DNA of 10,707 bases, from contig JAFGLK010000083.1 of the NCBI GenBank assembly GCA_016928125.1, positions 1 to 10,707 on the forward strand, given 5' to 3'. Position 1 is the first letter of the stretch; each line of letters begins with the position of its first letter. A program made the translations under genes and the position numbers. Of the stretch, positions 6,784-10,707 are shown one piece after another. The stretch is from Anaerolineae bacterium. Its GTDB lineage: Bacteria > Chloroflexota > Anaerolineae > UBA1429. The notes under the pieces are model-generated. The model was not told where the DNA came from. It saw nothing but the letters and a program-made list of their open reading frames with translations, and made no database searches.

Positions 6784-6813
6784 ATCCCGGTCAAGACGGG
6801 CACACGAAGGAAC

Positions 6814-6822
6814 GGAGGAGGG
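6814..6822 (+). promoter_or_regulatory. Ribosome binding site of the GH4 gene
   Basis: GGAGGAGGG precedes ATG 6826. It decides the start: the in-frame ATG at 6763 lies within the promoter and would add 21 residues before the nucleotide-binding N-terminus. Confidence 0.75.
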
Positions 6823-6825
6823 TCC

Positions 6826-8142
6826 ATGGCGCACAAGATCGCGATCATCGGGGGAGGCAGCAGCACCTTCACGCCGCAGCTCATGCGTCTTTTCGCCCGC
6901 TCGGAGACGCTGCGGGGCAGCACCATCACCTTGATGGACGTGGACGCCCAGCGGCTGGCGGTGATGGATACCCTGAGCCGGCAGTTGGTGGGGCTCACAG
7001 GCGCCGAGCTGCACATCGGCAGCACGACCGTGCAGCGCGAGGCCTTGGCGGGCGCCGACTTTGTGATCACCTCCATCTCGGTGGGCGGCTTTGATGCCTG
7101 GGAGCAGGATATCGAGATACCGGCCCGGCATGGGGTGTTCATGCCGGTGGCGGACTCGATCGGGCCTGGGGGCATCATGCGCGCCTTTCGGCACATTCCC
7201 GTGCTGGCCCAGGTGGCGCGCGATCTGGCCGAGCTCTCGCCGCAGGCCTGGGTGTGCAACTATAGCAACCCGCTCAGCGCGAACTGCATCGCCATGCGCC
7301 GCGTGGCCCCCGTGCGCACGCTGGGCCTGTGCACCTGCGGCTCGATCCCGCGCAATGCCCGCTATCTGTCTGAGCTGACCGACATCCCGGCGGATGAGTT
7401 CGCGCTGCCAGCCCCGGCTGGGGGCCTGAACCATTGCGCCGGTATGCTGAGCCTGCGTCTGCGGGACGGGCGCGACGCCCTGCCGCTGACGCGGCAGCGC
7501 GCCAGGCAGCCCTTGGTGCAGTGGATTCTCGAGACCTATGGCATCTTGCCCTATTGCTGGAGCCATTGGACCGAGTTCCTGCCCGCACTGTGTCGGCTCG
7601 CCGAGCCATATGCGGGGCGAGCGCAGGGCTTGGCCTTCCAGAGCGGGCTACACGTGCACGATATGGCGCGCGAACGAGAGCGCGTAGCCAAGTGGGAGAC
7701 GCTTGCCGAGAGGGTGGCGCAGGGCGAACAGGAGCTTTCACTGGATGTGCTTCCCAGTGGCGAGGCCATCGAGGTGGTCGAGATCATCGAGGCGCTGATT
7801 GAGAACCGCAATGCCATCCACGTGGTGAATGTGCCCAATGCCGGGGCCATCCCGAACCTGCCCGCGGATGCGCTGGTCGAGGTCTCGTCCCTGGTGAACG
7901 CCTACGGCGTCACGCCGCTGCAGGTGGGCGCGTTACCCGAGCCGGTGGCGGCGGTCCTACGGGCCTGGATCACGGCCCAAGAGCTGACGGTGGAGGCGGC
8001 CCTGAGCGGAGATCGCAAGACCGCGCTGCAGGCCTTCCTGGCCGACCCACAGATCGCGGCGAGACTGACCCCCCAGGAGGCCGGCGCGTTGCTGGACGAG
8101 TTGCTGCAGGCCCACGCCGTCCATCTGCCGCAATTCGCATGA
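6826..8142 (+). CDS. Glycoside hydrolase family 4, probable alpha-glycosidase (uronidase-like?)
   Basis: The product has 438 residues, normal for GH4. These cytoplasmic enzymes cleave glycosides by an NAD+- and divalent-metal-dependent oxidation/elimination mechanism. Visible features: N-terminal nucleotide fold IAIIGGGSSTFTP (5-17) with acidic D38/D40 ending beta-2; DSIGPGGIMR with R119; NYSNP (145-149); metal ligands C169 (LGLCTCGS) and H203 (GGLNH); WSHWTEFLP (246-253); and the C-terminal VNVPNAGAIPNLPADALVEV (334-353). In GH4 the residues after the metal Cys track substrate class (CH-, CD- or CN- types); here they are C-T-C-G, outside the motifs I know. The neighbouring mannonate-type reductase favours an alpha-glucuronidase or alpha-galacturonidase role, but this is contextual. 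It is probably co-transcribed with the MFS gene 155 bases on. Confidence 0.92.
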   Translation: MAHKIAIIGGGSSTFTPQLMRLFARSETLRGSTITLMDVDAQRLAVMDTLSRQLVGLTGAELHIGSTTVQREALAGADFVITSISVGGFDAWEQDIEIPARHGVFMPVADSIGPGGIMRAFRHIPVLAQVARDLAELSPQAWVCNYSNPLSANCIAMRRVAPVRTLGLCTCGSIPRNARYLSELTDIPADEFALPAPAGGLNHCAGMLSLRLRDGRDALPLTRQRARQPLVQWILETYGILPYCWSHWTEFLPALCRLAEPYAGRAQGLAFQSGLHVHDMARERERVAKWETLAERVAQGEQELSLDVLPSGEAIEVVEIIEALIENRNAIHVVNVPNAGAIPNLPADALVEVSSLVNAYGVTPLQVGALPEPVAAVLRAWITAQELTVEAALSGDRKTALQAFLADPQIAARLTPQEAGALLDELLQAHAVHLPQFA

Positions 8143-8151
8143 TCAGCGGTG

Positions 8152-8171
8152 GCGCATTTGGCCTTTTGCGC
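8152..8171 (+). terminator. Weak hairpin after the GH4 gene
   Basis: GCGCA (8152-8156) and TGCGC (8167-8171) pair around a 10-base loop, nine bases past the GH4 stop. The stem is short and has no T-run after it. It may only partly separate GH4 from the MFS gene. The rest of 8143-8297 holds no clear promoter. Confidence 0.25.
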
Positions 8172-8297
8172 GAAGCGTGGCAGAATTGGCATTTGTGCTC
8201 GCGAGGTCGCGTGTGACCGGCTGCAGCGGCAGGCGAGCCCGCCAGCGAAAGCGCACCTGTTCTGGAGCTTCATGAAAGCAAGGTTAGGTAGCACACC

Positions 8298-9512
8298 GTG
8301 AACAACCTCAAACGCCTGTTTGGCAAGGACATGCTGATCCTGTGGACGCGAGACCTGATCGTGATGGCTCTGGCCGTGTTCCTGATGCGCTTCGGCGAGG
8401 GCCTGCTGGGCGGCGCGCGCATGAACTTTTTCGTGGATACTATCGGCCTGGATGGGGGCCAGGTGTTGTGGCTGGAGGGGATTCGCGAACTGCCGGGCGT
8501 GGCACTGGTCTTTATCGCCGCGCTGACCATGCGCCTGCCCCTGTCGTGGCGCGCGGCCGGGTCCGCCGCCGTGCTCGGCCTGGGCTACATGTCCTATGCA
8601 TTGGTGCACTCGTACGCCGGCCTGCTGGCGGTGGCGATCGTGGCCAGCTTTGGATTGCACGGCTACCAGCCGATCGGCCCGGCGCTGGGCCTCTGCCTGG
8701 CCACGCCGCAGACCCGCGGCCGGGTGCTGGGCATGCTGGCCTCTGTGGGCTCGCTGGCAGGGATCGTCGGCATGGGCGTGCTCGCTCTGACCTCGAACCT
8801 CTTCAAGGAGCTCTCTCTGCGCTGGTCGTACGTGATCGGCGGCGCGATCATCACGCTCTCCACCCTGGCCTTCTTGCGGCTCTCCAGCCATCTTGGTGCG
8901 ACACAGCGTCCGCAGCCGCGGCTGGTGTTCAGGCAGCGCTACTGGCGCTACTATGTACTGACCTTCTTCGAGGGGGCGCGCAAAGAGATCCTGGGCAGTT
9001 TTTGCACCCTGGTGCTGGTGGAGCAGTTCGGCTGGAAGGTGTGGCAGCTTAGCCCGTTCCTCTTTGCCAGCTCGATCCTCTCGATGCTGCTGGCGCCCTC
9101 GCTGGGCGCTCTGGTGGACCGCTTCGGCCCGCGTCGCGCCCTGACGGTGGGCTATGCTCTTCTCACCCTGGCCTGCATCGGCTATGCCACCATCCCGAGC
9201 GCGATGGTGCTGGCGGGGCTCTATGTGATGATCCGGCTGGCGCTCATTCTCAACCTGGGCCTGAATGTGCATCTCCACAGCGTGGCGCCAGCCGAGGAGC
9301 TGACGCCGACGCTCTCAGCGGGCGTGAGTGTGAACCACATCAGCTCGGTGGCCATGCCGCTGATCTTTGGCGCGCTGGTGCCCACCATTGGATACAGCGG
9401 CGTCTATCTGTTGAGCGCCGCGATCATCGCGGTCTCGATCGTGTTCGTCGCCACACTGCGCACTGCAGCGCCCCACCCGGAGCCGTCTCCCCAGCCAGTG
9501 TTGGCCGAATAG
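8298..9512 (+). CDS. MFS transporter, 12 predicted membrane segments
   Basis: The product has 404 residues. The start is GTG 8298 with a weak AGGT-rich site before it; ATG 8331 is an alternative that still precedes the first helix. Hydrophobic segments lie near 18-45, 60-78, 86-104, 108-132, 143-165, 177-194, 216-242, 250-272, 280-297, 300-325, 345-362 and 366-387, the 6+6 MFS pattern with a cytoplasmic loop near 195-215. The cytoplasmic motif G-x-L-V-D-R-F-G-P-R-R appears in the C-half (269-280). The tail is short and Pro-rich (HPEPSPQPVLAE). Following GH4 on the same strand, it may import the oligosaccharide or export an end product; the substrate is not readable. An intrinsic terminator lies 47 bases past the stop. 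Confidence 0.9.
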   Translation: MNNLKRLFGKDMLILWTRDLIVMALAVFLMRFGEGLLGGARMNFFVDTIGLDGGQVLWLEGIRELPGVALVFIAALTMRLPLSWRAAGSAAVLGLGYMSYALVHSYAGLLAVAIVASFGLHGYQPIGPALGLCLATPQTRGRVLGMLASVGSLAGIVGMGVLALTSNLFKELSLRWSYVIGGAIITLSTLAFLRLSSHLGATQRPQPRLVFRQRYWRYYVLTFFEGARKEILGSFCTLVLVEQFGWKVWQLSPFLFASSILSMLLAPSLGALVDRFGPRRALTVGYALLTLACIGYATIPSAMVLAGLYVMIRLALILNLGLNVHLHSVAPAEELTPTLSAGVSVNHISSVAMPLIFGALVPTIGYSGVYLLSAAIIAVSIVFVATLRTAAPHPEPSPQPVLAE

Positions 9513-9538
9513 GACGCGTTGCAGGCTGAGAGGCCAAC

Positions 9539-10312
9539 CTAGAGAAAATCGTTTACCCTGTCCTGGGGCTCGTAGCCCAGGACTTTTTTCGTCTCGCTCA
9601 GGTCGAACACCGGTGGCTCGTTCTCCGAGGCCCCGTAAAAGATGCCGAAGGTGCATACGGTCTCCAGGCTCTTGTGGATCAACTGAGCCATGTCGCGGTT
9701 GCTGATCCAGATGCCGAGGGTCTGCTCAGTGGTGTACGGGAAGGAGGCGCGGCGCTGGGCCACGGCACGCCGCAGGCGCTCGCGCTCGGCGGCGGGATCG
9801 TCCAACTGGTGGCAGGCCCCGATACGCAAGCAGATCACCGCCAAGCCGTGCGCGTCATGGTAGTAGCGGCCCAGGCTCTCGCCAAAGCACTTGCTCACCC
9901 CGTAGAGACTGTCGGGGCGGATGGGGGCGTCTGGGCCTATGGGGCTGTGGTCCCGGATGTCGTACCCCGCAGCGTGGTTCGAGCTGGCGTAGACCACCCG
10001 CGACACGCCCGCGATGCGCGCAGCTTCGTAGGTGTTGTAGGTGCCCACGATGTTGTTGCGTAGCACCGAGTCCCAAGGGGCATGCCCTGAGGAATCGGCG
10101 CCCATGTGCACGATGGCATCCACGCCGTCGAGGGCGGCGAGTACAGAATCGAGGTCGGCCAGGTTCATCTGGACCACCTCATGCTCCGGTGCGACGATGG
10201 GGCGCGTGTGATAGGCCAGGCGCAACGCATAGCGGTCGCCATAATGCTGGGCAAAGACGCGGCCGATGTGGCCGCTGGCGCCAGTGACCAGAACCTTGCG
10301 ACGTGAGGACAT
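9539..10312 (-). CDS. Uronate-dehydrogenase-like extended SDR (NAD-dependent epimerase/dehydratase family)
   Basis: The product has 257 residues. Uronate dehydrogenases oxidise glucuronate or galacturonate to the aldarolactone with NAD+. The N-terminus has VTGASGHIG (9-17, GxxGxxG), NLADLDS, a VHMGA strand, then SSNH (110-113) and R132-P-D-x-L-Y137-G-V-S-K141-C-F-G-E, closely like the uronate dehydrogenases I recall, with RIGAC at 163-167. After RIGAC there is an Arg-rich insertion of about 20 residues (170-195), and the place of the carboxylate-binding Arg before L-S-T-W seems to be Q197 (EQTLGIW). The substrate may therefore differ, so no symbol is given. The start is ATG 10312 with GGAG nine bases upstream. 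The gene converges on the MFS gene with a 26-base gap, and the MFS terminator overlaps its 3' codons. Confidence 0.85.
   Translation of the reverse strand: MSSRRKVLVTGASGHIGRVFAQHYGDRYALRLAYHTRPIVAPEHEVVQMNLADLDSVLAALDGVDAIVHMGADSSGHAPWDSVLRNNIVGTYNTYEAARIAGVSRVVYASSNHAAGYDIRDHSPIGPDAPIRPDSLYGVSKCFGESLGRYYHDAHGLAVICLRIGACHQLDDPAAERERLRRAVAQRRASFPYTTEQTLGIWISNRDMAQLIHKSLETVCTFGIFYGASENEPPVFDLSETKKVLGYEPQDRVNDFL
9560..9589 (+). terminator. Intrinsic terminator of the MFS gene, inside the convergent CDS
   Basis: GTCCTGGG (9560-9567) pairs perfectly with CCCAGGAC (9576-9583) around an 8-base loop and is followed at once by six Ts (9584-9589). This is a canonical rho-independent terminator for + strand transcription. 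On the other strand the same bases encode K-K-V-L-G-Y-E-P-Q-D near the C-terminus of the Udh-like protein. Confidence 0.8.
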
Positions 10313-10377
10313 GGTTTCTCTCTCCGATACGTATGGTGAGGCGCCGCTACCCCAAAAGGGCGCGGTGACGCTGGTCG

Positions 10378-10406
10378 AGTTTAGCTGCCTCTGGCGGGTT
10401 GTGCAA
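10378..10406 (-). promoter_or_regulatory. Candidate promoter of the Udh-like gene
   Basis: On the - strand TTGCAC (10401-10406), 17 bases, TAAACT (10378-10383), 65 bases upstream of the start codon and within the gap after the preceding MFS gene. Both boxes are moderate matches. The palindrome ATACGTAT (10327-10334) lies between promoter and start. Confidence 0.35.
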
Positions 10407-10421
10407 CGGCCCGACGCGCGC

Positions 10422-10707
10422 CTAATCCTCGCTGACAGACGCGCGTTGGATGCGAAAGAAGCGCACTGCCAGACCCAGGGTGGCCAGGTTGGCGATGCCG
10501 GCCAGCCAGAAAGGGGCGCCAGGGCGCCAGGCGATCAAAGCTCCCCCCGCGAGGGCGCCCAGCACCATGCCGAGGTTCCACCAGAGATGGACCCAGCCCA
10601 GGGCTCGTCCCCGTTCGTGTGGGGCCGCGACGTGGGCCACCAGGCTGGGAATCAGCACCGAGAGGGACCAGGCTGCGGCGGTGCTCAGGGCGCCAAAAGC
10701 GGACACG
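10422..10707 (-). CDS. MFS-type transporter, C-terminal fragment (5' end outside window)
   Basis: About 94 residues are visible and the frame runs off the right edge, so the GTG near 10706 is not a reliable start. Three hydrophobic segments can be seen. The middle one follows the loop APHERGRALGW and reads NLGMVLGALAGGALIAW, a pattern common to the P-x-x-RG-x-A-x-G loop and next helix of MFS carriers. Then comes PFWLAGIANLATLGLAVRFF and a short tail RIQRASVSED. As the protein ends here, these are probably helices 10-12. It is not an obvious duplicate of the other MFS gene. It precedes the Udh-like gene on the same strand by about 110 bases and may be part of the same unit. Substrate unknown. 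Confidence 0.75.
   Translation of the reverse strand, partial: VSAFGALSTAAAWSLSVLIPSLVAHVAAPHERGRALGWVHLWWNLGMVLGALAGGALIAWRPGAPFWLAGIANLATLGLAVRFFRIQRASVSED

Noticed and set aside
6655..7566. Upstream extension of the PPC-domain frame to 7566
   Set aside because: It would run antisense through the promoter and the GH4 gene; GGAGG before ATG 6654 and the domain start fix the shorter form.
8175..8205. Possible sigma54 promoter (TGGCAG... GGCAT) before the MFS gene
   Set aside because: The GG and GC dinucleotides are about 9-10 bases apart, not the required spacing, and the flanks do not fit.
7902..9278. 458-codon open frame on the - strand opposite the MFS gene
   Set aside because: Its translation is rich in His, Gln, Arg and Ala with no recognisable domain, and it lies over the GH4 end and the MFS gene, whose + strand protein has clear membrane segments; an antisense artefact of high GC.

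Overview
This high-GC window looks like accessory DNA from a Chloroflexota bacterium, probably of the Anaerolineae/Chloroflexia type. That placement is an inference. It rests on two secreted proteins with Thr/Pro-rich linkers ending in an LPLV-x-R C-terminus, a style I associate with that phylum, and on the neighbouring UroD-like, PPC-domain and GH4 genes. There is no rRNA, tRNA, CRISPR array, transposase or phage gene. The window is densely coding and no gene-free stretch exceeds 300 bases.

Layout, left to right. Positions 1-1783 carry two tandem + strand genes for related secreted proteins; the first is cut by the window edge. A formylglycine-type sulfatase (- strand, 1795-3198) and a UroD-fold protein that is not HemE (+ strand, 3374-4522) diverge from a shared 175-base control region with a duplicated palindromic GTATAC element. 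A hairpin separates the UroD-like gene from a convergent osmC peroxiredoxin gene (- strand, 4629-5060). A PPC/DUF296-domain protein (6139-6654) and a short-chain dehydrogenase closely resembling D-mannonate oxidoreductases (5262-6089) form a likely - strand operon. Back to back with it, on the + strand, are a family 4 glycoside hydrolase (6826-8142) and an MFS transporter (8298-9512). The window closes with a uronate-dehydrogenase-like protein (- strand, 9539-10312) and the C-terminal end of a second MFS transporter (- strand, from 10422 to the edge).

Read together, the sulfatase, GH4 enzyme, fructuronate/mannonate-type reductase, Udh-like dehydrogenase and two transporters suggest uptake and intracellular breakdown of a uronic-acid-containing, possibly sulfated, saccharide. 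Individual families are well supported. The shared substrate is inference, and several enzymes depart from their families at key residues (GH4 metal motif, SDR glycine motif, substrate region of the Udh-like protein), so the true substrate may not be a standard uronate.

Regulatory signals read by eye include sigma70-like promoters with 17-base spacers in the 3199-3373 and 6655-6825 divergent regions and upstream of the Udh-like gene. A textbook intrinsic terminator for the MFS gene lies inside the 3' coding end of the convergent Udh-like gene.
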